DNA from: Platanthera guangdongensis
Lineage: Eukaryota; Streptophyta; Magnoliopsida; Asparagales; Orchidaceae
Length of the DNA: 64,000 bases
NCBI GenBank assembly: GCA_039583875.1
Contig: CM077162.1
Location: 112,560,589 to 112,624,588, forward strand
Direction: 5' to 3'
Shown: piece after piece, positions 34,866 through 47,396 of the stretch
How positions within the stretch are numbered: the first letter of the stretch is position 1
Layout of the letters: every line of letters begins with the position of its first letter
The notes under the pieces: model-generated
Seen by the model: the letters and a program-made list of their open reading frames with translations, nothing else
What the model was told of the DNA's origin: nothing
The model's database searches: none
Translations under genes and position numbers: made by a program

Positions 34866-36154
34866 GGAGTTAATCCCCAAGGCTCCCTACTGCAATCTAC
34901 CTCGTAGAAAACCCGAAAAATAAACATTTGCACGGAGTCTTCTTCGGCCATTTATGCAATGCACATCACCGATCCAGACCAACTTGTTCGGGTAGGCTTC
35001 ACACATCAGGCATATATCCATTCTTGATTACGGACTCTACATGTACACAATGGACACTATTCATGTCTGCCCGAAGGAACGCCTCAAACTCTATGCAAAC
35101 TCGCGAGAGCGGGCTTTCCAATGCAAAAGTAGAGCTTCACATGCTCAAGTAGAGAATCGTTACCTTAGCATTCTTCCTTGGCGCCATGGAAAAGTATACA
35201 GATTAAAAGCACCACCCTCTCTTTGCCTCCATAGATCCGAAGTCGGTTCGCGATTTGGAGCTCCGAAGCTCCGCCGGTGACTTGATCTAGACTTCTTCTT
35301 CCTCGCTGCTCTCCCCTCTCTCTAGAACTTAGACAGAGAACCAGCGAACATAAGAGGAGGGTTTTGAAACCCTACACTCGGGTATATCCCAATAGGAATA
35401 ACCTCAAGCCATCGGATCCCAACATAAAGAAACGTACATCTACGATCCGGGTCTGACCTGGAAAAACTGGTCCGAACACCGCACAGTTCACAAACTGGAG
35501 CAGGACACATCCGCGACAAACTCAAACTATACCGGGACATTTAGCCGAGACCCTGCCAATACCCGTGTGTCGACAATCTGTGTCAACACTCTGTGTTGAC
35601 ACTCTGTGTCGACATAACAGGCCCTGTGTCGACACAGCAGGCCCTGTGTCGACACAGCAGGCCCTGTGTCGACACAGCAGGCCCTGTGTCGACACAGCAG
35701 GCCCTGTGTCGACACAGCAGGCCCTGTGTCGACACAGCAGGCCCTGTGTCGACACAGCAGGCCCTGTGTCGACACAGCAGGCCCTGTGTCGACACAGCAG
35801 GCCCTGTGTCGACACAGCAGGCCCTGTGTCGACACAGCAGGCCATGTCGACACAGCAGGCCCTGTGTCGACACAGCAGGCCCTGTGTCGACACAGCAGGC
35901 CCTGTGTCGACACAGCAGGCCCTGTGTCGACACAGCAGGCCCTGTGTCGACACAGCAGGCCCTGTGTCGACACAGCAGGGCCTGTGTCGACACAGCAAGC
36001 CCTGTGTCGACACAGCAGACTGTGTCAAACATGCCACAACATGCCAAGGACACAGCCTATGACACGCCTGTGTCCCAGGCCGTGTGACCCCTGCCAAATT
36101 CCAAACTTGGCTCAAAACGCCTCCCGTCGCTATTTTGTGTTTCGGGGCGTTACA
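34866..36154 (-). repeat. Left LTR of D, inner part
   Basis: Resumes the left LTR after F and runs to GGCGTTACA at 36154. With the outer part the LTR totals about 2254 bp, against 2012 bp for the right LTR. The excess of about 242 bp is explained by the larger 20-bp array inside. Confidence 0.92.
35567..36028. repeat. 20-bp tandem array, left LTR of D (about 20 units)
   Basis: Unit CCCTGTGTCGACACAGCAGG, built on GTGTCGACAC, repeated about 20 times with almost no variation; one unit is 18 bp (35841-35858). Degraded copies flank it on the left (GTGTCAACAC, GTGTTGACAC) and right. Every good unit reads GCAGG. Long open frames on both strands across it are repeat artefacts, made of CRHS, VDTA and VSTQ words. 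Confidence 0.96.
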
Positions 36155-36166
36155 ACTCTCCCCATC
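36155..36166 (-). other. Polypurine tract of D
   Basis: Minus-strand GATGGGGAGAGT abuts the LTR start TGTAACGCC. The upstream word is a degraded form of the TTTCGGGGACGAAAT seen in E and F. Confidence 0.85.
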
Positions 36167-36217
36167 TTAAAAGAATTTCATCCACGAAATTACATAAAGG
36201 AAAGATAAGAATAGAAC

Positions 36218-39200
36218 TTAAACGGTACCTGAGCAAAATAACTCCGGGTACTCCTCAAGCATAGTCTGCTCTCGCTCCCAAGTGAGCTCCTCCCGACCGT
36301 AATTTTTCCAACAGACCTTGACCATCCTGATCTATTTATTGCGTAGCCGCTTGACTTCCGAGTCCTCAATACGTACGGGCTTGACCTTTGTCGTCAACCC
36401 ACTGTCGATCGGCACTTGATCGACCGCGATCACTTGTGTAGGCTCTTGCACCACCTTCCGTAGCACTGATATATGGAATACATCATGTCGACCAATAAGC
36501 TCCACTGACAGCTTCAACCGGTACGCTGCTTCACCAATCCGCTCCAGAACCTCAAATGGTCCAAAGTACCTCAGGCTTAGCTTCTTCAAGCGCAGCACCC
36601 GCGAGACACTCTTGAACGGATTGAACTTCAAGTACACCCAATCTCCAACAATGAACTCCATGTTACTGTGCTTGGAATTATAGTATTTAGCCTGGCGGTC
36701 CTGAGCGATTAGCAACCTCTCTCGAATGGTACTCACCAAAGAAGTAGCATCCTCCACCTCTTGTCGCTTGTACAATTTTGACTCGCCCGTTTCCAACCAA
36801 GACAACGACGTGCGACATCTTCTACCATAAAGGGCATAAAGGGCGCCATTTGAATGCTTGCCTGGTAGCTATTGTTTTATGCGAACTCCACCAAGTATAG
36901 GTATTCTTCCCACTACTTTCCAAAGTCCAGGACACACATGCGAATCGTGTATTCCATTGTCCTATTGACCCTCTCGGTCTGCCCATCCGTTTGCGGATGA
37001 AAGGCTGTGCTAAAACTCATCTTTGTTCCCAACATCTGCTGCACCAGCCTCCAATCATTGGACGTGAAACGCCCATCTCGATCACTCACGATGCTGCGGG
37101 GCACACCATGAAGCCGCACAATATTATCCAGAAATAGCTTTGCTAATTTCTCAACCGGATCATCCTTCCTATGCGGAATGAAGTACGACACCTTCGTTAG
37201 ACGATCTACGACCACTCAAATGGCGTCGTTCCCCTTTTGCGACCTTGGCAACCCGTGCACAAAGTCCAAAGTAATGTCGTCGAACTTTCACTCCGGAATA
37301 GGCAAGGATTTCAAGATTCCTCCCGGCTTTTGGCACTCCGCTTTCACCAAGGCGCAAGTTTTACACTTCTCCACGTAGAGCGCCACATCCTTTTTCAGTC
37401 CTGGCCACCAGAATAATTTCTTAACATCGCGGTACATCTTCGTGCTCCTCGGGTGAATTGAGTACTTGGTATGATGCGCCTCGTACAATAATTCCACTCG
37501 CAAATTGCCCACGTTTGGGACGCACAGACGACCTTCTTTCCAAAGTAATCCGTCCTCCACAACGAACTGGAAATTTGACCCATCCAGAGCCTCTAACATG
37601 AGTTGCTTCATGTGGACATCCATATCCAAAGCCTGTCGAATCCGATCAGCCAGGTCATATTAGACTTCAGTCCAATTCAATAATGCTTCAGAACTTGATT
37701 GCTTGTCTACGCAAGAGATCTCCAACGCCTCTAACTCCCGAACCAACCGCTCGTCATGGACCGACAGCCAATTGGCTTGAGTTAGGGCCCGGCAACTCAC
37801 TGCGTCTGCAACCTCATTGCCTTTGCCAGGCACGTAGTGGATCTTAAACATATAGTCCCCCAGGAACTCCATCCATCTATATTACCACATGTTCAGATCT
37901 TTCTAATCCAGCAAATATTTCAGGCTCTTGTGATCGGTGTAGATATCAATCTTCACACCATACAAATAATGTCTCCACAACTTCAAGGCAAACATCACGG
38001 CCGCTAGCTCCAAGTCATGGACAGAATAGTTCCTCTCGTGCACCTTTAGCTGTCTTGAGCCATATGCTAGAACGCTTCCATGCTGTAGCAGCACACAACC
38101 CAAACCACTGAACGAAGCATTGCAATAAATCTCAAAACCATCGGTCCCACACGGTGAACTAAGAACTGGCGTCGTGGTCAACCGACACATCAACTCCTCA
38201 AAAGCTCGCGCGCACTCCGGCATCCAAGCGAACTTTTGTTCTTTCCTCGTCAAAGTAGTGAGAGGTAACGCTATCCGCAAGAAGTTCTCCACGAAGCGCC
38301 TATAATAGCGGGCCAGCCCCAGAAAGCTCCGGACTTCCGTTATCATAGAAAGCTCAGGACACTCTCGTATCACAACAATCTTCGCCGGATCCACTGCAAT
38401 ACCCTCTCCACTCACTATATGACCGAGAAATGTCATTGAGGACAACCAAAACTGGCATTTCGATAACTTGGCATATAATTGATTCCTCCTTAGCACCTCC
38501 AAAACCAAATGAAGATGCCTGAAGTGATCTTCCTCACTCTGTGAGTACACCAAAATATCATCGATGAAGACGATCACAAAATAGTCCAAGTACTCCCTGA
38601 ATGTCCGGTTCATCAAATCCATGAACACCGACGGCGCATTAGTCAGCCCAAACAGCATGACCGTAAATTCATAATGCACGTATCTTATGCTGAACGCTGT
38701 CTTATGGATATCACTCTCCCTTATCCTCAGCTGATAGTAACCAGACTTGAGATCCAACTTAAAGTACACCGTCGACCCGACCAACTGATCAAAAAGATCA
38801 TCGATCCTTGGGATTTGGTACTTGTTCTTTTCCATTAGCTTGTTTAACTCCTGATAATCAATACAAATTCTCAAGCTCCCGTCCTTCTTCTTTACAAAGA
38901 GGACCGATGCGCTCCAAGGCGATGAACTTGGACGCACAAACCCTTGCTCCAACAACTCTTGAAGTTGCACCTTCAGCTCCGTCATTTCCTTAGGCGCTAG
39001 CAGATATGGAGATCGTGACATAGGCTTCGCACCTAGCACTAGCTCAATAGTGAAATCTGTCTCCCGTTGAGGCGGGGCTGCAGGAAGATCGGCGGGGAAC
39101 ACATCAGGGTACTCAGCTACCACTGAAATACTATCCAACGTAGGCTTCGGCTTTGCAACCTCCACTAGTGTAAAGAACAGCTCTGCACTAACACGAATCG

Positions 39201-39700
39201 CCTTCACCACCTGAAGAGCGGACATTAGCGTCTTGCTCGACACTTTCAAGCCCGTAAAAGTCATCTCACGACCTGCTCCCAACTTGACTTCCTTGTGACC
39301 GCAATCAATATAGGCTTGCTGCTCTGAGAGCCAGTCCATGCCAAATATAACGTCAAACTCCACCAGCGGTTGTAACGACGCTTGCAGATCGAACTCTAGA
39401 TTCCCAACGTAAATCTTACCACCGCAGATTTTATCCGCACGCATCGAACACCCATTCGATAACAACACATCCAACTTGTCCTTCGCCATCGAAGAAGGTA
39501 CTCCAACACGCGACATGAATCCTTCGAACAAGAAGGAGTGTGAAGCTCCCATATCAAAGAGTGCTCTCGTCGGAAACTCACAAATCAAAACAAATCTTAA
39601 ACAAGCAGTGGTAAGGTACCATATGTATAACAAGTATTTAAAGAAATTTAACTTGCTACAAATTAAACCATACCTGTCACCACATCCGCTTGTTTGATGG
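36218..39700 (-). pseudogene. Element D pol: protease, RT, RNase H, integrase, chromodomain
   Basis: Longest open part 37903-39633. The protease active site reads FDMGASH (usual DTGASH; ACG to ATG would give it). RT has [11 protein letters not shown], the SPWSA and [11 protein letters not shown] motifs and FIDD. RNase H follows with [12 protein letters not shown]. After a TAG where Gln is expected come the spacer (YVPGKGNEVADA), the zinc domain (HHTKYSIH, CKTC), integrase (SDRDGRF, GQTERVNRTME) and the tail with VKVCWKNYGREELTWERE. Stops at about 37903, 37870, 37660, 37288, 37216 and 36913 mostly fall on expected Gln or Trp. Another stop lies in the tail at about 36332, and the natural end is at 36218. 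It would be the replication polyprotein but is dead. Confidence 0.9.
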
Positions 39701-39958
39701 CCTCCTGTTGGCCAAGATTATAAACCCTTCGTTGAGCTGGAGCATAATGGGATGCGGTTGACTCCACCGCCTTGCCCTTCTCTTCATAAGTTACTCCCGG
39801 CTTCCTTTCGGACTTGGGACGTCCGCTCCAGCAGTCACGGGCAAAGTGCCCCGGCTTTCCACAAGTGAAACATGCACCCGGGGTCCGACACGTAGTCGCC
39901 CCAGAAGCACCAGAAGAAGGAGCTAAACCTGATGTCCTAGCCTTCTTAAAGAACTTAC
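39701..39958 (-). pseudogene. Element D gag, C-terminal part with zinc knuckle
   Basis: Continues gag after element B is removed. The CCHC knuckle CFTCGKPGHFARDC lies at about 39830-39872, with a basic stretch before it (FFKKARTSG) and a linker after it leading to protease. Cut at 39958 by B; the TSD CTTAC joins it to 50872. Confidence 0.85.
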
Positions 39959-40104
39959 TGTTGGGTACATTGGAAAATGTGTATTAGATTTGAAGAAGCC
40001 TCACCTTACTCAATGATATGCATCAAGGTGTATTTGATGTTGTTTTGAGTTTATATGTGCAGGTTAAGAAAATGCAGAAATGCAGGAAAAGTTTCTAACT
40101 CCAT

Positions 40105-40560
40105 GAGTCGACACCAAAAGAAGTTGTGTCGACACTTATGAAGGCTTGTCTCGACACTGGAGAAAATCTGTGTCGACACCTGGAGTCAATTGTGTCGACA
40201 CTTGGAAAGACTTTGTCGACACCATAAGAAACTATGTCGACATACAGAGGCAATGTCGACACACAGGAAAGCTTAGTCGACATCAACTGTGTCGACACAC
40301 AGAGGTAGTGTCAACACACAGAAGACTTTGTCGACATCAACTGTGTCGACACACGGGACTTGTGTCGACACATAGCAGAGTTTCAACAAAGTTGATTTTT
40401 GTGAAGAGAAGAAGTGACTGTGTCGACACACAGAACTAGTGTCGACACATTCTACAAAAGCTGTGTCGAGAAGTAGTGTCAACAACCAGGGAGTTGTGTC
40501 GATACCACCAAGGTTTGTGTCGATACATAGTCTACTTGTGTTGACACATGATGAAGTTCA
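40105..40560. promoter_or_regulatory. GTGTCGACAC cluster in B's 5' LTR
   Basis: About eight exact GTGTCGACAC sites and a dozen one-base variants (GTCAAC, GTTGAC, GTCGAT), spaced irregularly by 15-30 bp. It ends about 150 bp upstream of the TATA box, so it occupies the enhancer position. The 3' copy is at 49254-49705. Regulatory role is inferred from position. Confidence 0.65.
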
Positions 40561-40705
40561 GTCGCGACGCTTTGCTGACAGAGACAAAGTTTCAAGAAGT
40601 GACTGGAAGACTTGACAGCTGCCATTACCAACCGGTCTACTACAACTGTCAGAGCTGTCAGAAGTTCGTTAGAAACCGGATCAGCTGGTTACCATGGAGG
40701 AAGTC

Positions 40706-40713
40706 TATATAAA
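40706..40713 (+). promoter_or_regulatory. TATA box of B's LTR promoter
   Basis: TATATAAA, kept in the 3' LTR at 49853-49860. It lies downstream of the palindrome cluster and upstream of the AG-rich leader. Confidence 0.75.
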
Positions 40714-41214
40714 GAAATTCTCCATCAACAGAAGATACATATACATACAATATAGATACACATGAGATAAAAACGAAAAAACAGAAGAAGATTTTCAACA
40801 GAAGATCTAAGAAGACATTCTCAAGTGGTGAACTACTCAGAGTTTGTCAAGAGAATTCAAAGAAGAATTCAGAAGAATCTTCAAAAAATTTTGGAGAGAG
40901 AGAGCTCCATCTATTCAAGTGAAGAAAGGAACTTACATCAACAAGTCTCTTAAGTGCAGATTCTGAACTAGGCTGCCAAGAAGAATTCAGATTGATTTCT
41001 GAATTTCAAGAAAGAAGCTGATTGAAGATCAACTTCAAAGGAGATTAACCCTACTGTGTTCAGATTCAAGAAGTTTTGAAGAAAGCTGTGACAAGTTGAT
41101 CTCTAGCATCAGATTCTTTCAAGAACTGATCAAGAAACCTTTCATCCTTTCTCTCTCAACCAGGGTGGTGGTAAATTTCAAATTTACATCTATTTTTAGT
41201 AGGATCTTTTTAAG

Positions 41215-41450
41215 ATCTGAGTTGTAAGCTTGATTTATAAAGGCTGAGTTGTAGGAGATTAAGTTCTCTGAGTGGTAGGCCTTGTTGAAGGCTGAGGTAG
41301 GGCTGAGAGCCTGAGTTGTAGGATATTTTAATCTTTGAGTTGTAGGCCTTGTTGAAGGCTGAGGTAGGGCATATTGCCTAAGCTGTAGGAGTGTGGACTC
41401 ACTCTGAGTTGTAGGAGCCTTGTTTGGGTTCTGAGCTGTAAGATCTGCGG
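41215..41450 (+). repeat. GAGTTGTAGG minisatellite-like repeats in B's LTR
   Basis: Units of about 30-60 bp share TGAGTTGTAGGCCTTGTTG and GAAGGCTGAGGTAGGGC. The 3' LTR copy is at about 50355-50590. It is transcribed leader DNA by position, and no coding role is seen. Confidence 0.6.
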
Positions 41451-41716
41451 ATCTGAGAAGAAGTAAAGAAGTTAGGCCGAATCTAGCACACTGCTAGATA
41501 GGCGAAGGGGGAAAGTGGATGTACCAAGATCTTGGGGAACCACTATAAATCTGTGTGCCATCTGTGATTGTGTGTGATTTTGTGAATTCTGTGATTGTGG
41601 TAGTTGTAGAACTGATTGATTTAATTTGGTTATCTGAATTAATATTCTGCCTTAGTATTAAAAGGAGTTGCACCTATTCACCTCCCTCTAGGTGTTTAGG
41701 AACCAATTATTTCAAG

Positions 41717-41728
41717 TGGTATCAAAGC
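41717..41728 (+). other. Primer-binding site of element B
   Basis: TGGTATCAAAGC starts two bases after the LTR. It matches the initiator tRNA-Met complement except for A in place of G at position nine, itself a G-to-A change. Confidence 0.9.
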
Positions 41729-41794
41729 GAGGTTGCTTAAAGATAGACTTAACAGTCTGAGTAAGATTTGTAAGGCAGAATTAAGTTAAAGAAG

Positions 41795-44700
41795 ATGGGT
41801 TCAGGAGAAAACCATAAATAACTTGGTTCAATGAAGTTGCCTATCTGCAGGAAGGAAATCTTTAGAATATGGAAGGAAAGGGTCAGACTATTTATGGAGG
41901 CATCTGATCCTAGAATTTATATAACAGTTAAGGAAGGACCATATATTCCAATGAAAGTTTCTGTTCTTGATGCTAATCAAAGGACTCCTAAGAATTTTTC
42001 AGAAATAACTAAGAATGAGATCATCTTGGCTACAATGGATAAAAGAGCATAGAATATTATAGTGAGTGTCATAGATGACTCAACATTCCAGAATCTGATT
42101 CACTGTAAAACCTCCAAGGAGATGTGGGACACATTGATAGTCTACATGGAGGGTTCTGAAGAGGTTAGGCAAGATAGAAAGTCTATGCTTAATCAATAAT
42201 ATGAGAGTTTTAGACAAGCCAAGTCTGATAGCATAATTGAATGTTATAAGAAGTTCTACAGAATTGTAAATGAACTAATGTACTATGGAAGAATCTTCAG
42301 TACATATGAGCTGAATGACAAATTCCTTAGGTCTTTGACTAAGGATTGGGATACAAAGATCTGTGTCATAAGGGAAGTGGCCAGACTGGCAGAGATTTCA
42401 CCTCCAACACTGTTTGGTAAATTGCTGTCTTATGAGATGCAGCTGTTGGCCAGAAAAGAGGAATAGAAAAATACAAAGGGTGACTATAAAGAAAAGTCAG
42501 TGGCCTTCAAGGTAGAAGCCACGAGGAAGAATAGGAGGATGTCTCCATCTTCTCCTAAGAAAGATGCAGAAGTGAGCTCAGAAAATTTTGATAATCACAG
42601 TTCAGACAGTAGTAATTCTGATTAAGACTTTGCTACTTTCACAAGACAGTTTCAGAGATTCTTAAAGAAGCAGTGGAAATCTAAGCCATCCTCATCTCAG
42701 TCCAAGGATGACTATTATTAGAAGAGGAAATCATCCAGGAAGGACAGGAGTGGGACAAAGCCTAGCAAGTCAACTACATCAAAGATTATTTGTTATTGCT
42801 GCAACAGACCTGAACATGTTGTGGTTGACTATCCAGACAAAAGGAAGGAGTCTGCTGATAAACAGAAGTCTCAGCACAAGAGCAAGAAGGAGAAATCCTT
42901 GGTAGCTAAGAAAGAGAAAAGTTGGACAGATCAATCAACTTCAGAGTCTGAATCTGAGGTTGAGGCCTATATTGGTTTGTTTGCAACAGAGGAAGAGGAT
43001 GAGTTCTTGACATTACTGGACTCTATCAATGAGCAAGAAGACCATCAGTGCAAAGAACTGATGACTATGTCTGAAGAAGACCAGTGCTAGGATCAACCTG
43101 GTCCCAGTAAGGTAAAAATTTTATCTGTAGATTCTGATTACTACACTGGGTCAGAATCAGATGCATCTGCATCAAGAGATGTGGATGGGTCTGAATCTGA
43201 AGGAGATATTCATCATCTTATAGATGAATATGAGGATTTGTTGCAGACACTCAAGAAAAGCAAAAACCTGGCCAAAAATTAGGCTAAGGAAATTACAGCT
43301 CTTAAGTTGGCTGCATCTGATTCAGAAAAGCTGCTGGATCAGAAGATGAATGAGATTGCCAAGCTGAAAAACATAACTATTATTCAGATGGGAACAATCA
43401 CATTCAAAAATGATCAGATCAAAAGTCTGGAAGACAGACTTCAGAAAGAGAAGGAAATAGTGGCTAGTTTCTCTAAGCCAAAATATGTCCTACCCTTAAT
43501 TGATGACTTTGTATCTCAAAAGGGAAAGACAGGATTAGGCTTTAAGAGAACTACATGGGCTGCCCAGTCCAATAATAAAGGCAAAGCCCCAGCACAAAAG
43601 AAAAGATCTGTTGCTGACAATACAACTAAGATTGTACCTAAAAAGAGGTATAATAAGTATGAGTGCTAGCGCTGTGGCAAGATAGGTCATTATACCTTAG
43701 ACTGTTGGCACAACTCCAGTGTCAGGAAGGATAGCAGTCTACCTGTTAGAAGAGCTACAGGCAGATTTGTCAAGTTTCAGGCTAACTTGGACCAAGGACC
43801 CAAAAGTTATTTAGGTTCTAAGGTTAAGTAATCTTTGTTGCAGGTGAGTCCAAGTTGCCATGCCCCTATATGGTACTTGGACAGTGGATGTTCCAGGCAC
43901 ATGACTGGAACAAGAGGATTGCTGAAGGACTACTCACCAATATTGAATGAGCCTAAAGTAATCTTTGGTGGTTCTGAAAAAGGAGTCATCAAAGGGTTTG
44001 GTAACATTTCTAACAACTTAATCACTATCACTCAAGTGGCTTATGTGAAGGGTTTGAAACACAACCTAATAAGCATAAGCCAGCTGAGTGATCTTGGATA
44101 TGACATTTCATTTGTCAAGAATGAGTGTCATATCAAGAGGTCAAGTGATCAAAAAGTCATATTGACTGGCTATAGAAAAAGAAATGTGTATTGCCTAAAC
44201 TTTGAGAGTGAGAATAAAATTCTCCTATCTGTCTTGTGGCAGATGAGAAAGCCTCTCATTGTGTCAAATGGCACAAGAGGCTAGCTCATCTTAACTACAA
44301 GACTATTGACCAACTCTTTAGTAAAGAGTTAGTGAGGAATGGTCCTCAAGTTAACTTCTTTAAGGATGGAATATGCTCAGCTTGTCAAAAAGGCAAGTAG
44401 ACCAGATCCTCCTTTCATAGCCTAGAAACCAAAGACTCAGTGAGGTGCTTATACCTCTTGCATATGGATTTATTTGATCTTATGCCAGTTCATAGTCTAG
44501 GTAGGAAGGTCTACACTTTTGTGATTGTAGATGACTATTCTAGATTTTCATGGGTATTCTTTCTGAGGCAGAAATCTGAAACCCCAAAGGTCTTCTGCAA
44601 TTTTGTCAAATAAATTCAGAATGAATTAGATAGTTCAGTGGTCAAAATCAGAAGTGACCATGAAACTGAATTCCAATCTTAAAGTATGACAAGGTTGTGT

Positions 44701-47003
44701 GAAGAATTTGGGATTCATCAGGAATTCTCCTCACCTAGAACACCTCAGCAAAATGGCATTGCTGAAAGAAAGAATAGGATACTGATTGAGGCTGGAAGAA
44801 CACTATTGAGTGACACTACTCTCCCAGAATATTTCTAGGCTGAGGCAGTAAACACTGCATGTCATATGCTCAATAGGGCTTCCATCACCAAAAGCCAGAA
44901 AAAGACACCCTATGAGGTTATGAAAGGCATAAAACCAAACTTATCTTATTTTAGGATCTTTGGTTGCAAGTGCTATGTGCTTAACAATGGCAAGTCTCAC
45001 CTAACTAAGTTTGCTGCCAAATCCCAAGATGGGATATTTGTTGGGTACAACAATAATAGTAAGGCTTATAGGGTCTACAATTTGGCAACTCAAGTTGTAG
45101 AAGAGTCTGATCATGTCATATTTGATGAATCTAGACTTATTAACAGTGAGTTGCCTAGTAGTTCTTGTAGCTCTACATGTATATAGTAGAAGATGGACCA
45201 GCTTATTATCAGAGAAGATCCAACTGTAAAGTAGGATGAGGAAAATGGTAGTTGATGTCCAGGGGGAGTAGAAGACACTCAAGAGGCTGATGAAGACCAT
45301 GAGGTGCAGCATAATGAAGAGATTGAAGAAGGTCAAACTGTTGATAGATTACCTCCAGCAGTTAGACAGTTAAAGGATGATCATGTACACTAGATCATTG
45401 GTGATCCAAGACATGGAGTACAAACAAGGAGCAGGAACTTAAACACAGTTCTTTGCTCAAGCTTCTTATCTCAACAGGAACCCAAGAGATTTGAAGAAGC
45501 TATTCAAGATCCACACTGGATTGATGTTATGCAGGAGGAGTTAAATCAATTCAAAAGGTGCAAGGTCTAGGAGTTGGTTCCAAAACCAAAGGGCCACAAT
45601 GTCATAATGACAAAGTGGATTTATAGAAACAAGCTTGATGAGAGTGGGATCATAGTGAAGAACAAGGCAAGACTAGTTGTCAAAGGATACAGGCAGGAAG
45701 AGGGCATAGACTTTCATCAGACTTTTGCTCCAGTGGCAAGGTTGGAAGCAATAAGGTTATTCCTTGCCTATGCAGCATATCATGGCTTCAAAGTGTTCCA
45801 AATGGATGTTAAGTCAGCATTCTTTAATGGAGACTTAAAAGAGGAGGTCTATGTAGAACAACCCTCAGGTTTTGTTGATCCACTCAATCCTAATTATGTT
45901 TATAAACTTAGGAAAGCTTTATATGGGTTGAAACAAGCCCCAAGGGCTTGGTATGAAACCCTGCCTACTTTCCTCATTGAGAACAAATTCTTAAGGGGGA
46001 AAATAGACAAGTCTCTATTCTTTAGAGAATCCAAAGGAAAGATCATCCTAGTCCAAATATATGTTGATGACATAATATTTGGTTCTACTGAAAACAACCT
46101 TTGTAGAAAGTTTGCAAAACTTTTGCATAGGAAGTTTGAGATGAGCAGTATGGGAGAACTTAAGTTCTTCTTGGGACTCCAAGTAAGACAGACTGATGAT
46201 GGCTTGTTCATATCACAGTCTAAGTTCACCCAAGAGTTAATTAAAAGTATGGTATGGAGTCATCCACTACCATCAGAACTCCAATGGGGACAATTATGTC
46301 TCTAAGCAAAGATGATGCAGGAAAACCTGTAGATGAGTCTTTGTATAGAGGGATAGTTGGCTCACTCCTTTATCTGACTGCTAGTAAACCAGACATCATG
46401 TATGCTACATGTGTTTGTGCTAGGTACCAATCCTGCCCTAAAGAATCTCATCTTACTGCTGTCAAAAGGATTTTGAGATATCTTAAGGGCACACCTAATC
46501 TAGACCTTTGGTATCCTAGGAATAGAGATTTTCTACTAATAGGCTATTCAGATGCAGACTTTGCAGGATGCAAAGTAGATAGGAAAAGCACAACAGACAC
46601 CTGTCAATTTCTAGGAGGAAGATTGGTGTCATGGAGCTGTAAGAAGCAGACTAGTGTGGTAATTTCCACAGCTGAGTCTGAGTATGTTGCTGCAGGAAGT
46701 TGTTGTGCATAACAATTATGGATACAACATCAGTTAGAAGATTATGGTATTCAGGTAAGTAGAAATCCATTATTATGTGATTCTACTAGTGCTATTTCTA
46801 TTGCTCATAATCCTGTTTCTTATAGTAGAACAAAGTATATAGAAATAAGATACCATTTTCTTAGAGATCATGTAGAAAAGGAAGATATTTCTTTAGAATT
46901 TGTTAATACAGATTTACAAATTGCTGACATGTTCACTAAGCCATTAGATGAAAGTAAATTCAATAATTTCAAAATTGAATTAGGAATGTTGAACATAAAT
47001 TAG
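41795..47003 (+). pseudogene. Element B Gag-Pol, many stops
   Basis: ATG at 41795. Gag runs to about 43830. It has one knuckle-like site near 42790 (CYCCNRPEHVVVDY, last Cys changed to Tyr), a long acidic helical part, and a second knuckle near 43665 (C-stop-RCGKIGHYTLDC, with TAG for Trp). Protease has DSGCSRHMTG at about 43880. Integrase has HMDLFDL, RSDHETEF and QQNGIAERKNR. RT has YVDDIIFGS at about 46060 and is open from 45574 to 46305. RNase H starts SDADFAGCK at about 46550. The end is TAG at 47001. At least fifteen in-frame stops; many fall where A has Trp or Gln. A frame change occurs near 44250 and another near 46250. The catalytic residues mostly survive, so decay appears recent and driven by point changes. 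Confidence 0.92.
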
Positions 47004-47026
47004 TTTAACAAATTTGGCTAAGTAAA

Positions 47027-47384
47027 ATTGTGTCGACACAAAAAGTTGTCTGTGTCAACACATAGTAGTTGGTGTCGACACTCCAGGAAAGTGATGTCAA
47101 CACATCTAGAAAATTGGTGTCGACACTTCAGAGTAGTTGTGTCGACACATCCAGAAGTTGTGTCAACACTTAGAAGTAGAGTCGACACAGAATTTCTGTC
47201 GAGCTGATAAGTATGTCTGTGTCGACACATCATCAATTGGTGTCGACATATAGAAGTCAACACTTCTGTCGAGACATTAGAAGTCTGTGTCGACACATTA
47301 AGAGAATTTTGACGTGTCTTTTGAACTTCATTATTTAGAAGAGTAAAAATAGGTCAACAACATACTCTGTCGACACACTCTCCA
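47027..47384. promoter_or_regulatory. GTGTCGACAC cluster between pol and third ORF of B
   Basis: Starting 25 bases after the pol stop are about seven exact and ten variant GTGTCGACAC sites (47031, 47070, 47115, 47136, 47219 and others), ending just before the third ORF. The same motif fills B's LTRs, and I saw no cluster of it within gag-pol. The position mirrors the CGACGAA dyads of A at 16659-16935. Confidence 0.7.
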
Positions 47385-47396
47385 TATTTAGAAGAG

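Larger units (their letters stand above)
39959..41714 (+). repeat. 5' LTR of element B
   Basis: 1756 bp. The palindrome cluster is at 40105-40560 and the TATA box at 40706. An AG-rich leader follows (40780-41130), then repeated GAGTTGTAGG/GCTGAGGTAGGG words (41215-41440). It ends CCTCCCTCTAGGTGTTTAGG then TTTCA. Confidence 0.95.

Noticed and set aside
35567..36028. CRISPR-like array
   Set aside because: Units are directly abutting 20-bp tandem repeats with no unique spacers, inside a plant LTR, with no cas genes.
35522..36208. Long overlapping open frames on both strands across the 20-bp array
   Set aside because: All frames are open because the 20-bp unit lacks stops; the products are only CRHS/VDT/STQ repeats. 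The same holds for 1-817, 10608-10918, 20494-20772, 40095-40485, 47018-47296, 49242-49762 and 53443-53795.
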